A DNA stretch of 64,000 bases from positions 444,001 to 508,000 of the forward strand of contig JANCIK010000003.1 in NCBI GenBank assembly GCA_028532985.1, in the 5' to 3' direction. How positions within the stretch are numbered: position 1 is the stretch's first letter; each line of letters opens with the position of its first letter. This DNA is from Stropharia rugosoannulata (taxonomy: Eukaryota > Basidiomycota > Agaricomycetes > Agaricales > Strophariaceae). The translations under genes and the position numbers were made by a program. Positions 45,419 to 57,908 of the stretch are shown in pieces. Under the pieces are notes generated by a model. That model was given only the letters and a program-made list of their open reading frames with translations, ran no database searches and was not told the origin of the DNA.

Positions 45419-46674
45419 CACACCATGTGGATCATCTAATGCCCCAAAATGGAGGGGCTGATGGTGGGATGCCGGAATCGGGGGAGATAGAAGAATTCCC
45501 TGAGGTCTCTCAACGACGGCAGGCGTATCGGAGAGGCTGAGGTATTTCCTGGGAAATAGAATTGCTGCGAGATACGTACTGACTGGGACTCTTGCGCCGG
45601 GCTGTTGCCGGTGATCATTCTCGGGATGAAGATAAGCAGTTTTTCAAATCATCAGTCCTCCGAAACACCTCGCTCCTCTCCTTTCTGACAGTACTCCATA
45701 ATTCCAAGCTGAGAGTGGTAGAGAGTGGTGCATTTCCTACACAGATTTTTAAGCTATGATACAAATTTTTAGACGCGATGTATACTTAGGTCAAGGCCCC
45801 AATAAAGCTGTGATCAAAATTGGTAATTTTACGAATCATGATCTACACAGGATCTAGTGCTAAACAAATTAAGAGCATGCTGCCTGCTTTTTCGCAAGCT
45901 CTGTTGATCCCCATCGACTTCTTTGAAATGAAATCTGCTAAAAGCAAATGCTTGCTCATCGTGCCTAGTACACATCGAAAAAACTCGATGACCATTACAC
46001 ACTGTAGAAATTTTCTGGCTTTCACATAAGTTGGAACCAACCGTGACCTTGACGTTCAAGATGCACCAGACAAATTAAACGCAACGTCTGCAGAACTGCT
46101 GAGCGAAGAAAAATATCATAAGCGCAAGACGCTGCTTACACACCTTTGCGCAGGAGTGAGATTATAACTATCCATGGTTATAGTCCCTATCTTTCGGGTT
46201 GAATGCGAAAGTGTGTTTGTGAGCTCAACGGTCAACCAGTGGGTAGATTATCGAGTACATGCTGGATTCTGCTAATCAATTCTCTAAAAGGCATAGACAC
46301 GGATACATGCCAGCTCCGTAGTGCATCGTCATTGAGCAACTCAGCCAGTTTCATGTGGCTAACATTATCTTATCATCAACAGGGACGAGTAAATTGCAGG
46401 TCAGACTCTCACTGTCATTTTGACCCTACCACCTGACAGGATAAGGCTACGTTCAGCGTCATGACATTGATACTCATGGGTATAATGTGCAACGCAATGC
46501 CGTCCCAGCATTCATTCAGTACCGACCTATTCTTGTCGACCCTCCTGTCCCCGTTGAGACAATGTATTAAAAGGTGTGGGAAGTCATAGTGTTCCTGGCA
46601 ACCTCTGCAGGACGGTCAACTCTTCAATTCTTCTACATAGCACTGCAATCCTTGCTAGTCAATCTGGCAACGTC

Positions 46675-46714
46675 TAGGCAGGGCTCCTACTCAGTATGAA
46701 TCTTGCCCTGCCTA
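46675..46714. repeat. Perfect 10-bp inverted repeat
   Basis: TAGGCAGGGC (46675-46684) and GCCCTGCCTA (46705-46714) are perfect reverse complements around a 20-base spacer, 125 bases before the ATG of the next gene. Confidence 0.7.
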
Positions 46715-46838
46715 ACTCAATAGTTACGTGAGACCAGGGGGTTTGGGGTTATAAACCCAGAAGCCCCGCCGCCGCTGTCGTTGAACCGTTTGCTAGCCAA
46801 CAACCTATACCCACGATCGAACTTTTATTGAATAAGCA

Positions 46839-48106
46839 ATGACTTCTTGGGGACCAAACGAGTCTGCACATGACATTTTTCTCGAGCGGACTTTCCTAGC
46901 CGGAGACTTTCTCTCTGGGCTGGGCTTCGGTACGTTGCTTCTTATTAATTGATCAGGTGCTTTATTCTCATATACAGCACTTTATAGGCGTTCAGATCAT
47001 ACTTTACGTTTCGTGTGCGCTCTTTTTGTGGAACACCCGTCATTTGCGCGGGAGGCAATCCGTCTTCCTTCTCGCCTACATAACCGTCCTGCTTTGCGTA
47101 GAAACAATATTTGCTGCAGTGCAAGCCCGGACTGTGCAAGACATCTACATCGACAATCGAAACTATCCTGGCGGCCCATGGAAATATTTCCTTGACACGC
47201 AGAACCTGCCGATAAATGTCGCATTTTACGCAACACTATTCATACTGACATTCCTTTCTGACCTGCTCATAGTATGTTGTTCAACAACTACTAGTGCACG
47301 TTCCGTCTAATCATAATACATGACAGCTCTGGAGGTGTTGGATTATATGGGGAGGATCGGGAACTCAAGTATCATATGCCATTGTGGCATTTCCCTTTAT
47401 CATGATACTCGCTTCGTTCGGTGCGTCTACTTTTTATTTGTTTATAGGTCTTATTTCTTAAATCATTATTATAGCCATGGGAACTTTGTGGACTCTTCGG
47501 TCTAGCCAGCCAGGTTTTTCGTTATATAGCGCCCTTCCAATGGCCTATGGAACGTCTTACTATGCCATCTCACTGGGAGTTAACATCCTCTTGACCGTGC
47601 TTATTTCCATCCGACTTGTCCTCTATCGACGTCGAGCATCGAAGGTTCTTCCAGAAGGTCACGGAAATCACTATGTTTCTCTAGCTGTCATCTTCATCGA
47701 ATCAGCAGCCCTTTACTCTATCACAGCCCTTGCATTCATCGTATCTTATGCTGTGAACAACCCCTTAAATCAGATCTTCTTAGGTCTAGCGTCATCAGCA
47801 CAGGTATGCATTTATGACTCTGAACATCAATTAAAGATAAGCTAAAACAGTTGTACATCGCAGCAAATAGCTGGATATCTCATCATATATCGACTAGCCG
47901 AAGGGCGAGCCTGGAGTCAAAATACATTCGAAAAACAAAGTAAATTGCCTACATTACATTTTCACCATCCTACGTCTTCAACAACAGCGGCGACGACTAT
48001 GTCTAATCTTGATACTCCACTGGACGGGCAACCGTTTGTTCTTCCTTACGCGCGCACGCCGCAGAATTACGTTTCGTCGCAATTCGACAAGGAGAGTAAA
48101 ATTTAG
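46839..48106 (+). CDS. Seven-helix membrane protein, basidiomycete family
   Basis: Multi-exon gene starting MTSWGPNESAHDIFLERTFL. Hydrophobic helices appear in order: GVQIILYVSCALFLWNT, VFLLAYITVLLCVETIFAAV, VAFYATLFILTFLSDLLI, then LWRCWIIWGGS, AIVAFPFIMILASF, YYAISLGVNILLTVLISIRL and SLAVIFIESAALYSITALAF. The WRCWIIW segment and RLVLYRRR after a helix recur in the large family of agaricomycete seven-helix proteins of unknown function. The cytosolic end is Ser/Thr-rich. A receptor-like role is possible; nothing identifies a ligand. Confidence 0.82.
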
Positions 48107-48292
48107 AAGTGTAGTGTACGGCATATTTAGTATGTATTAGTATAGACTGATGTACCAATGTAGAAAGAACAATTATCCAAGCCCGTCCACCCGTTCATAT
48201 AATAGATTAATTTTTGGTTATCCTCTATTTGAGGCGTCATTTTAGTTGCCCCGCTGTCCAAGCTTGTCTAACAGAGATAAAATTTCGAAGTC

Positions 48293-50836
48293 TCAGTCAC
48301 AACTTTTCGCCAAATTGGTGACTTCAGAAACCGCGAGGGACCGGCGCGGCGGAGGGATCCCCACGGCAACAGTTCCCTGTAATGCTGCGTCTGGATCGAA
48401 ATACGCGTTCAAGCAGGGAGATGATTTGATCTGCTGAATATCTGCATGAATTATTTCACGACAGAAGAGGTCCAGGTCTAAATCGTTCTAAGAAACAATA
48501 AATTATCAGTGCTATCGCTTTAATAAAGAAATTCTTACTTCGTCGTATCCTGTGAACATCAGACATAAGTAATTGGAAGACTTGAGGAAGAGATAACTTG
48601 CCAAATGGTTGCTCGATTTCCTCTCCCGCAGCAATAAATCCAAGGTAGATAAATGACGCAATAGCGACGCCTGGAATTGCATAGTAGCCGAATTGATTGA
48701 CCAGCTGGAAAGGGAGGAAGAACAGGTAGATCCACACAGTGCTGCGTATTATGGTGAGCGATTAGTATATGTATATTATAAATAATCAGCCTTGAGGTCT
48801 GTACTTACTGTCTGCACAATTAGAAAAGGTGCGGAGAGGTCAAATGCTACCTTCAAAAATAGTATAAGGTTTCAAATTACCTGATATGAACCGAATAAAC
48901 ACTTTGCATTGTCAGATAAGCTTTACGGGTTCGAAGTAAGGAGAAGCTTACAAAGGCAATGGTGTGGTGAGGATGCGCTCAAGAGCTTGGAATTTGTAGG
49001 CCACATCAGCACGACTGAGTGTGTAAACGATCAGAATTTGCTTTTACCTGTCAAAGATTCCTCGAGACCTGCAACTGCTGCCATCATGGGTCCCATACTC
49101 GATCCTGACATTGGAAGTTATTATAACACATTTAACTAATATCAAAATATGTACCGACCTGGCACGGTTCCACGGTCTTCCAAAGTACTGCACCATTCAC
49201 TGATGCATCTTAAAATTTCAAGGGGAAGATTCTCGCCTCCACCAGCAACCTTCGGGCGATGCTTCGTATGGAGCGCAGGATGAATAGGCCCTCGCCATGT
49301 TCTTTTCGTTTGGGCCACACTAGTACCAGGTTCCTGCACTTCCTGAGGCTGAATAAAGAAATTAAAATCCCTTTTGAGTCATGTAAGATCAAGCAAAACG
49401 TACTGGAGGCGGAGGGACCGGGGTTTTCGGATCATCATGGTCCGGGTGCAGCTTGCGTTTTAAGGACGAGATAATTCCAGCGAATGGGATGATGTCCTCG
49501 GACACCTTGCCCATGATATCCCCAGGAGGTGGCGGCTGAGAAGACGGAAGCAGCTGCTGATGTTCGCTGTGAATTGAAACGTTCGAGGCGCTAGACTCGC
49601 GATGGAAGAGATTGTGGATGACTGAATGTGAAGGCGCTGCAGGCGGGACTGCGTTACTTGCCGTGTCAAAGGTTCCATATGCGCCCGAGGTTGCGGGTGC
49701 GGCCTCAACGTCCAAAAGGGCGTGCTTAGTAGGCGGTGGTGAATTCTCTTTCGCAATCCGTTGTGCTCGCCGCGGAGAAGGTAAAGATGTCGCTATGATG
49801 TTGTCAGTAGCCCGCTGGCCGTCACCGGTGTTATGTTCGTGCTATGTCATCGGGAGTTGATTTAAAAGGTAGTTATGCGAAGAGAAACTAATCGGCGCAC
49901 CTCATGCATTGGGCGCACACAGTGATACAAGTCTTCATAGTATATTCCAACTTCGCCTGTGAGATATTAGTAAGTTAAATGTGTGGCGCGTTCAAGATGC
50001 ACCCTCTTACCTCTCATATGATGTTTAAGAGCCACAGCGAACCTTACGAAGATAGTTAGGCGGCGCTGATATATCTAAATCAAATAAAAAAGACTCACCC
50101 TTCGACTAAATCCAGAGCCACAAGCTTCTCAGCCATGACTTTATTGAGTTCCTTTCGCGAGCGATCCAATTGTCCGGTTTGAATTTCATGGGCGGTCTTA
50201 GGGGTCAGACGAGGTGGTACGTGGAACCAAATGAGTCTGCTCAAGGTACGCGAATGGCGAATAACGTCTGACCAACAAGTCCGTCCCAACCAATATCTTT
50301 CATAGCTTTACAGAGAATACATATCAGCACCAAGAATTATGATTATTGCGCTGTACTGACCCACTCGATGCACGGTACGATATGACGAAACCAATAACAA
50401 CCCCTATCCGTATGTTAAAAAACCAAGGAGTGACATTGAGCAAAATACAAACCAAGAACAGTTAACATGACGCTGGGGATCTGGAGATTGACTATATGCC
50501 GCATAGACATAATGACGACGACTAAAATAGAGAGCGCGTCTTCAGTCGACATATTTCATTGTAAATATAACCTTGGCTGCTTTACTTGCTGCAAAAGTGG
50601 TGTGGATCAAGACTGCCGGCCATATCCTCCATACCTACATGGCGGGTTAAAAACCAAAGAGCTATCCGTAAAAATTTCTCTCGTACCACAGAACCGTTGC
50701 CAAGCGTCCATACTAGCAATGCATACGAAGGAACGCCACGCATGCCACCCGTGGTCGGGGGACGGGAGGCAGGGAGCAGGTTTTTTCCAATACCGGAGTG
50801 ATAACTGGAGCCACCCATGGAGGAGTTTCGGGACAA
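48293..50836 (-). CDS. Bestrophin-like anion channel (UPF0187/RFP-TM family)
   Basis: A minus-strand gene with many exons. It starts MSRNSSMGGSSYHSG and splices GVPSYALLVWTLGNGSVV to WRIWPAVLIHTTFAA, the first helix. Then come LQIPSVMLTVLG, a conserved VGRTCWSDVIRHSRTLSRLI, a linker with Ser/Pro-rich exons (about 49400-49715), and the last helix group VWIYLFFLPFQLVNQFGYYA followed by PGVAIASFIYLGFIAAGEEI and EQPFGYDENDLDLDLFC. The EEIEQPFGxDxNDLDLD block is the family hallmark near the C-terminus. Bestrophins form pentameric chloride channels; for fungal members the role is little studied. The end, after SLAVSEVTNLAKSCD, is TGA. Internal exon borders are approximate. Confidence 0.87.
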
Positions 50837-51224
50837 GCGCTACAAGCACCCAAGTAACTCTTGGTTACCTATATAACATTTTGATTTCTGGTAGCGGGGC
50901 CAAATTTCCAAATTCCACTAAGGTGAGCCGCACTAGGCCGCACTGCCGCACGAAGATATTCTGTCACGTGAGTTACGGTATGCAGATTGAACGGATGAGA
51001 GTTTCGGTTGACCGCCGCCGTCCGTGATGGTTGTAGTTGGGACAAGGCTCGAGCGCTGGAAGGAGACCTGGACGTTCGTGGGTGAAAACAACATTCAACG
51101 TACATCAACTCTTGTTCGTCTCTTTTGGGACTCTGCCCAGATCTTGCCTCTCCCGCCATAGCTCTTGGCTTCCCCCCATCGCAATACCCACAGCAATAAC
51201 CCGTGCTTATAACAGAAAACGGAC
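50837..51224. promoter_or_regulatory. Divergent promoter region
   Basis: 388 bases between the bestrophin-like gene and the acidic protein gene. Nothing else is seen. Confidence 0.45.
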
Positions 51225-51853
51225 ATGTCGAGCCCAGCCAGAGCTGCCGTTCCTGCTGAGCGTGAGCCATCCCCAGAGCCAGTGAACGGTGATGCGGAAG
51301 AGGCCGCTGTCACCAATGATAACGCATACGGCGACGAAGAGGGCGAAAGCGACGACTTCGAAGAAGAGGATGAAGCCGACTACGATGTACGTTGGCGCAT
51401 TGCGGTATTTGACTGTTGTGTTAACAAATTGATCCATAGGAGCAGGCTGTAGGCCGGCAAGATGAAGACGATGAAGAGTATTCAGAAGAGGAGGAAGAGG
51501 TGGGTGCAGAGGTATGCGAAGCTGTTTTCGTTGCTGCAGTGTTAGCTCATGCTAATGCCTTACTAGGGGTCCAACGGTAACACACTCACCCATTTACTCC
51601 TCGGAAACGTGCGTGCTGTTTACTACCCTGGCATTGGCTGGCGAGCGCTGACATGGACCCTTTTTTTTTTTAGCCAAACGCAGCCGTTGACGGCGATGAT
51701 TTCGCTGACGAGGAAGAAGCCGGTGACGAAGAAGATGACGAATACGTTGAGGAGGAAGACGAGCCCGCTCCTGTCGTTAGCGCAAAGAAACGATCGCGCG
51801 AGGATTTAGCCGACGACGAAGACACGCAAGATAGCAAGAAGGTCAAGGCATAG
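51225..51853 (+). CDS. Small acidic nuclear-type protein (histone-chaperone-like composition)
   Basis: Several short exons. It starts MSSPARAAVPAEREPSPEPV, then long Asp/Glu runs (EGESDDFEEEDEADYD, YSEEEEEVG, DDFADEEEAGDEEDDEYVEE) and ends in a basic stretch (KKRSREDLADDEDTQDSKKV then KA). An acidic body with a basic KKRSRED-like nuclear signal is the composition of histone-binding or ribosome-assembly proteins, but no fold motif is visible, so no function is assigned. The exon near 51570 is very short and uncertain. Confidence 0.65.
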
Positions 51854-52181
51854 ATGCATCCAAATCACAAGATTAAACTGGAACAGGGAAAATGAGTCGG
51901 ACTTGCTCGAAACGAAAATGAATGGCCGTATTCTTTGTCATAATATCTGTGCTACCTCCATGACCTCCATATGCGTGCGTAAATCGTCTACCCGCACTAG
52001 CACTATCACTTCTTTATTATTTCCCTTATTTCGTATTTAGAATGAAGTGCAGAAAATGTTGTATGTAAGACACTTTGTTGTATTTATGTATAACTTACTC
52101 GTTTGAGGACACCTTCCCGTCCTTCGACGAAGAAAAGCGACTGGTAGAAATTCGTATGTACAACGGGCGTCAAGCTGTTAT
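51854..52181. other. Intergenic, convergent 3' ends
   Basis: Nothing gene-like is seen. Confidence 0.5.
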
Positions 52182-52979
52182 TTATGGAACCAACGGTTTC
52201 TCATCCCAAAGTCCGGGGCTTCCCTCCCTCTTGGTGAAAAGGGACCGCGTGTTCGGGACAGTTCCCAGGTCGACATAGTCAACCTCTACGGGATCAACGA
52301 TAACCAGCGCAAAATTGCTGAGAGCGAAGTCCCAAAGCCTTTTCGCCTCTTCAGGATCCGAATGCTTGCCTGTCTCACTAGGCTCGTCGAGGCGTTTAGG
52401 CCATTTCTCTGCCTCTTCCTTACCGCCTGTCAGCGGCTCTCCTGGAGTTGGGCGACACCAAGTAGCCCTCATATGTGCAGACATTGAGATAAACATTTCG
52501 CGGCGCGTTCCTTCCCAGTCGTTCTCCTTGAATTGGGAGAGCGATGATTCCGGGTCTGCATTGGCCAGGGCATCCTTAAAAGGTGCAGCAAGTGGATGCT
52601 CTGGTGCTGGTACGATGTAGACGTTGGACTTGATGCGAAACTGCCGCTTAACATGGTCGATCCACCATGCGACTTCCGCGGTCGGGTCTGAGTTGAGTTG
52701 GTGGACCTTGGGCGTACGGACGTCTGTGGTGCTGAGCAGAAGAGGAAGGCCAAAATTATCAGGCGGGTCGAAAAATGTCCTGAATACCTGGGACCGCACG
52801 CGGGGTACAATTCGGTCGCCTTGTTTGTCTAATGTCGCTATTTGAATCACTGATCATGGACAGGCTGGCGTTAAGATAAGTATAACAGTGATAAGGGTAT
52901 GATACACACCGGTCTGATCTGAGTGCCTGCCTAGGCTCTCCTCGATGAGCGCCTTCCAGCCGGGGATTAGTCTGTTCAT
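52182..52979 (-). CDS. Pyridoxamine 5'-phosphate oxidase-like FMN-binding protein, Alr4036 type
   Basis: Two exons (52979-52910 and 52849-52182) join in phase to 245 residues. It starts MNRLIPGWKALIEESLGRHS, then VIQIATLDKQGDRIVPRVRS, LLSTTDVRTPKVHQLNSDPT, AEVAWWIDHVKRQFRIKSNV and the C-terminal block FALVIVDPVEVDYVDLGTVP. WKxxIEExL at the N-terminus, the split-barrel strand QIATLD..G.PRVRSQVFR, TD.R..KV.QL and EV.WWI are the pattern of the Alr4036-type flavin-binding family. The residue pattern suggests FMN binding, but the family has no fixed substrate. It is usually annotated as a pyridoxamine oxidase-like protein. Confidence 0.85.
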
Positions 52980-53602
52980 TGTATGAGACAGTGGCCAGGC
53001 CAAACAGGGGGGAACGCCATGATATCACTAGGACCACATATTCCCACGGGTACGATCTTAGCGAACCAGAAAAGGCAAGTGCTTTACCAGAAGGGTGCCT
53101 CTCGAAAGGCCACCGAACCTGCTCTCACCTTTCACAATCAGCGTGTTCAATATAGTACAGAAACTCCTAATGGGAAACAGACAGAACATATAACGCCACA
53201 TAAATGACCGCCCGCAAGGTCGCGAATTACGACGACACTGTCCATTTGCTGTTCATCAAACATGATTCGTCGTCGTAACCCAAAATGTTGTCGAATGAAC
53301 ACAGAGGGATCTCCGCCTGTGTAGTACTACCACTCTTCTTCTGATTACTATCCATTACTCTATAGCGCCAAATAGTATGCAGTGAGTGACTTCCGATTTG
53401 CACGATGCTTATTACTATTGCACGGACCCTGACCACCGGCTACTAGTAGGGCCATAGTAGTGGCCTCCCATGGCAGGCATTGCTTGAAGCCTTCAACTTA
53501 CGGGTCAACCATGCCACAGATTTCTCTATATAATCTGGAATGGTACTAGAGTTCTCTTAAGTCATCCAAAAAACCTACTCATAACCCATATTTACTCGAA
53601 AC
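52980..53602. other. Divergent spacer
   Basis: A TATATAAT at 53527-53534 lies 69 bases before the ATG of the FunK1-like gene. No other gene is seen. Confidence 0.45.
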
Positions 53603-54399
53603 ATGTTCAGCAATTCCTGTGTCCATTCCGCATCTATCGGCACTTACTACTCAGTTCCATCTCATTCCTCGGCCCGGTTCCAAGTATCCCATGAAGTAAA
53701 GATAAAAGCTTTGCAAGATCCTTGCGTTATTCTTCGAACTATTCGGGAAGCCATGCAAGGTGAGTACCAAGTCCGTTTGAAGAACTTGTTACAACCTAAT
53801 TTGACATTGGACACCGGATACACTTTATAGTCGCATTAGACCGATATGTCAAATCGTACCCTAGAATGCAAGTACATGGCAGCATATCTCCAAGCACCGT
53901 GTTCATAAACTCCTCGGGCCATGGCGACCTTTCTGTGAATTGTAATCCAAATGATTACTTTTTTCAGTCCGCCGAGAACCTTGCTCGCCGCCTTGATTTA
54001 TCGTTCACTGAACCAGACTATGTCGACGATCTAGAGTCTTTTTACTATGTCCTCCTATGGATGTGCTTCCAGAATGGTCCGCAATCATGCTACCTCCCCT
54101 GCTTCCAGGGCGATCCAAGGGCATGTTTATTTATCATGCAAAACAAGAAGACAATGCTATTCAGTGGCACTGGGATTAACACCCGACAATACCCTTTGAA
54201 CGGCGGTTGGGGTAATGACCTAGTCGAAGAATTACTTGATATCTTTCGGTTCACCATCGCGGCGCTTTATGAAGCCAGGCGTTCTTCTGCATATACCATA
54301 ACGTCTACTCAACTCTGTGCAGAGGCACAAAGAGACTATAGGTTTATCATGTCCAAAATAGACACGATAGTTGCTACATGGAACAATCGTTGGTATTGA
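53603..54399 (+). CDS. FunK1-type kinase remnant, probable pseudokinase
   Basis: Two exons: 53603-53759 or so, then a second from about 53831 to 54399. It starts MFSNSCVHSASIGTYYSVPS. Exon 2 has RMQVHGSISPSTVFI, which lines up with the FunK1 catalytic loop HRDISPGNIL, and DDLESFYYVLLWMCF, which is the DDLES motif region typical of fungal-type FunK1 kinases. The HRD of the loop is HGS here, and only a stub of the N-lobe is present, with no glycine loop or ATP-binding lysine. So it should be catalytically dead. The gene has a TATA box and a clean intron, so it may still be expressed. About 240 residues, much shorter than full-length FunK1 proteins (often 500 or more). Confidence 0.75.
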
Positions 54400-54785
54400 T
54401 CATAAAGTTGGCTTAGAGTATAGTACAACTGAAACTAGGACGGTATGTTAGAAGTTATGATTAATATGCATGTATTATGGAGTGAAGTGAATGCACGACA
54501 CAGTAGTATTCTTGTACAGTCCATGTCAACGTTTGCGATATTGCTCACAAATAAATGTCAGATGGAGCACACTAATCATAGTAATCCTGATACGCTCAAA
54601 AATTTGCGCACACTTCGGAGCCTTGGTGAGGCGTTTCAGAGCTGGGACAAGTTCTCCTGCAAGTCTACTCTCCTTAAGTCAAGTCTGTCATAATTATCCA
54701 ATAAAATTCAGGGATAAAAATAAGAGGCAAGTGCAGGGTATCTGATGAAATGAATAAAGGGTTTCAAAGATGGAAGTGTCCAATC
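54400..54785. other. Intergenic, convergent 3' ends
   Basis: Nothing gene-like is seen. Confidence 0.5.
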
Positions 54786-57509
54786 CTAACATTGAGCATT
54801 GTCGAGATCAGGCAGGTGCACAGCACCGAGCCACGCCAATATGACCTCAACTCTGGGACCGTGCAGGGGAATATTGATCGGTAACGGTTTCTTCTTTCCA
54901 GACGGCGCAAATTTCTCAGCAGCCAGCTTTTCTGCGCGTTCCTTCTGACGCTTGGCGACGGGAGCCAACAGAATTCTTGCCAAGTCCAATGAGTCAGAAG
55001 TGGCAGAATATGTATGTGAGTGTATATCGCCTCCAGGTTGTTCCTCAGCAAGGCTATCGATGTGTAGGCTTGCCCCAGGTACAGGACTGTTGGAGGTCGA
55101 GGAAGAAGAGGAACATGCACCGCTGTCGCTTTCAATTAATATCTTTGCCTTGAGAAGCGAAACCGGTATCGGGAGCTTGGGTTCATCAATGGCTAACCTG
55201 CGTTTACCCCGTTGTCCTGATAAGGAGTGCGGCTGGATGCCGTTCTTCCATCCACTGGCCAGCCGTTCGAGCACTTCAATGAATTCCGCTTGCGCCATGG
55301 ACCTCGGTGGTAAGAAAATGGGATAGCCGTCCAGTCCATCTACAACTAAAGCAGTTCGGATGAAGGTTGGGATGACATTGGAAAAATCGGCGAGCATTAG
55401 CTGACATATAAGAACACTGAAATAAGACTCGACCAGGAGCGGGTGATAGGTAGTCAGCATAGCAAGGTTATCCTGTGAGGAAGAAGGCATAGTCATATGG
55501 CTGCCCGGTCGGAAGGTCTCAGAGAGTAAGAAGGCATATTCCATTTGCCGGGAGAGATCTCCGTCCGGGAGATTGCTAGGGGATTCTAACGAGTCAAAAT
55601 GGGAGAGAAACTTTTCGTGGTCGCGAAGTGCCTTCTTCAATAAGTGGGTGATGCAATCTTTATAGGTCTGTTCACCAAGGACGTTGGAGTAGGCCAAACG
55701 TTTGTCCCCGTCCAAGGGGCCCAATGGACCCTCTGGATTTCCCATCTCGACACCGCCAAATTTGCCATTTTCGATGTAAGATAATCGGACTTCGCCGCCG
55801 TCTGCGTAAGGAGGCTTGCATATGCCTTCCAAGTTGAGCACGGCAGCCTCGATAAGATGTATTGCTTGCTGGAGATATGCGGCACCGCGCAAGAACAAGA
55901 GTTGGGGTTCGATAGGATCAGGTGCGTCTTCTGAAATGGAAGGATGCTTCGAGCAGGGCCCCTTGCCCAAGTCGTCTTTCCCATTCTCCAATGCACTAGT
56001 GCCATTCAAAGGGGCTTGACCATTTAGGCGTACCGATGCGCTGCCTTTATTATGTCGTTTCCCGTTTTTCATGATTCTGGGTTCGTTAGCGCCGCCATTT
56101 TTGTGATGTGGGAACTTCGCCTTCCGTATGGCTCTTGCCTCTTTCAAAGAATAGGTGAAATCTCTAATGGCTTGAGAAAATTCTTCTCTGAAGCAATGAA
56201 CAATTCCTCGCGTTCGATAGTAGTGGAGGCAGTGTGGATTCAGTCCGATTAAGTCATCCAAAACCGCGGTAGTGGTTGATTCGGCCAATTGCCTATAGTA
56301 AAAATAAATAGGGTGACACGCAAGTAAGAGGTTTCTATTACCTGGAGGGTATCTTTTCGTGAAAGAAATGAACATATTTTGCATCAGCATTGTCCGGTTC
56401 TGCCGTGTATGTTCGTGATGCAGGTACATGTTATTGATTCAGAATGTTCACTTACCTAGTCTGAGTACTCGTTCTGCAAGGTCGTCAAATACGCTCCCTC
56501 CCTGCATCACCATAACACTGGATGCAATCTCATCGATTTTATATGCTTCGGCTAGTTTCTTGATAGCTAGTGCCCTTAAACGATGAATTCGAGTAGCGGA
56601 CATGGGAACCGCTCTTCCTCCTACATTGTGGTTTCCAAGGGGATTGAGACCGAGCGATTGAGATGAAGCCCATGGGTTACCGTTAAGACCTGAACCTGAC
56701 CTCATGGAACCTAGTTCTGCAGCAGATAGACCTGAGGAAGCGCGAACAGATAATTCTGCAGCTTCGTCAATAAGACTTCTGATATCTTTCACAGAGCGAA
56801 AGACGCCAGGATCAATCTGAGGAGGACTCTTGCCTGATTTGGGGGTAGCAGGAGACGGTAGCAGAGACAAGGGACTATGGGTTATCCCAAGAGAATCGGA
56901 CAGGGATAACTCCGTTGAGTTATAGTGACCTCGCTCTCGCTGTCTCGAATATAGGGATGATGCTGATAAACTGGACCGAGTTTCAGCGCCATTAAAAGTC
57001 GTAGGATCAAGGTTGATTGTCAATAGAGAATCCAGAAGTTCCACTGGAAGTTGAAGCCACGGCCCCTAGAACACAATTGAAATTAAATGAGATGCAGTTA
57101 TAACTTGAATAAAACATACATGATAAGAACTTATGTATCGCCAATGTTTGTTCCTACTAATGCACAAAACAGGAGGTCTCCCATGTATATTTGCGCTCTC
57201 CTTAACTGCCGCTGTCGCGCCTTCTGTTTTCTGGGATTTCTTGGACCTCTTCTTCTTCTTCTTCTTCTTCTTTGACGCAGAGGCGGCTATTCCTTCAACA
57301 TGTTCATTATTAGGTGAGACCGGGGATGTCCCTTCCGACTGAGAAATGGGTGTCGATACTTCAGAAACCGAGATGGTGATGGAGTCCGTTTCCGGAGAGG
57401 AAAGTGTGCTTGCCACAAGATTTGACAACAATGCAACCATAATATCGTAGCTTTTGTAAGCTTTGGAGATAAGGAATCGTAGAGGCAGGACTCCCCGTGG
57501 TGTTACCAC
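54786..57509 (-). CDS. Large TPR-like protein of unknown function
   Basis: A minus-strand gene of about four exons and roughly 850 residues. The first exon holds SKAYKSYDIMVALLSNL, then a Lys run (about 57240-57270) and RNKHWRYISSYH, which splices into GPWLQLPVELLDSLLTINLD. The next has RIHRLRALAIKKLAEAYKID, then NADAKYVHFFHEKIPSRQLA, LDDLIGLNPHCLHYYRTRGI and REEFSQAIRDFTYSLKEARA, which has TPR character. A C-terminal part reads LLFLRGAAYLQQAIHLIEAA and ends NIPLHGPRVEVILAWLGAVH. No catalytic motif is seen. The start is uncertain: MVTPRG at 57509 or MVALLSNL at 57440. Confidence 0.75.
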
Positions 57510-57908
57510 TATAAGAGCTCAACGAGGGTCACTTTGAATATGACATTCAACTAGTCATACAGTGTCCCTGCAGTTTAAGCGGATGCACGGAAAAAGGGCA
57601 AATGCAAGCGTAAACCTTCCCACGATTTGCAACGTCTTCTACGGAGGGCGGGATACCAGCGGGATCAGGACGGAAATTCAAACTTTTCATTGACAGTAGT
57701 AGTACAACGTAGTAACGTTCAGACAATACACAGACAAAGGGGAGAACTTGTTATGGTGATACATGAGTACTCGAAACAGATATCCAGGATAGCATTTTCA
57801 TGAAGATGAAATCGAAACCAAATCGAAACTTCTATCAATGCCCTTTAGCATATAAAGCGTGAAGAACCTATGATTCGAATTAAGCACCCACCCAAAGGAT
57901 CAGGACCC

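Larger units (their letters stand above)
45359..46838. other. 1.5 kb spacer
   Basis: Divergent promoters of the amine oxidase and the seven-helix gene, with a 10-bp inverted repeat at 46675-46714. The ORFs in it are short and unrecognised. Confidence 0.5.

Noticed and set aside
45436..45618. 60-residue minus-strand ORF upstream of the amine oxidase
   Set aside because: Lies upstream of the TATA box, so would need its own promoter. No family. May be chance.
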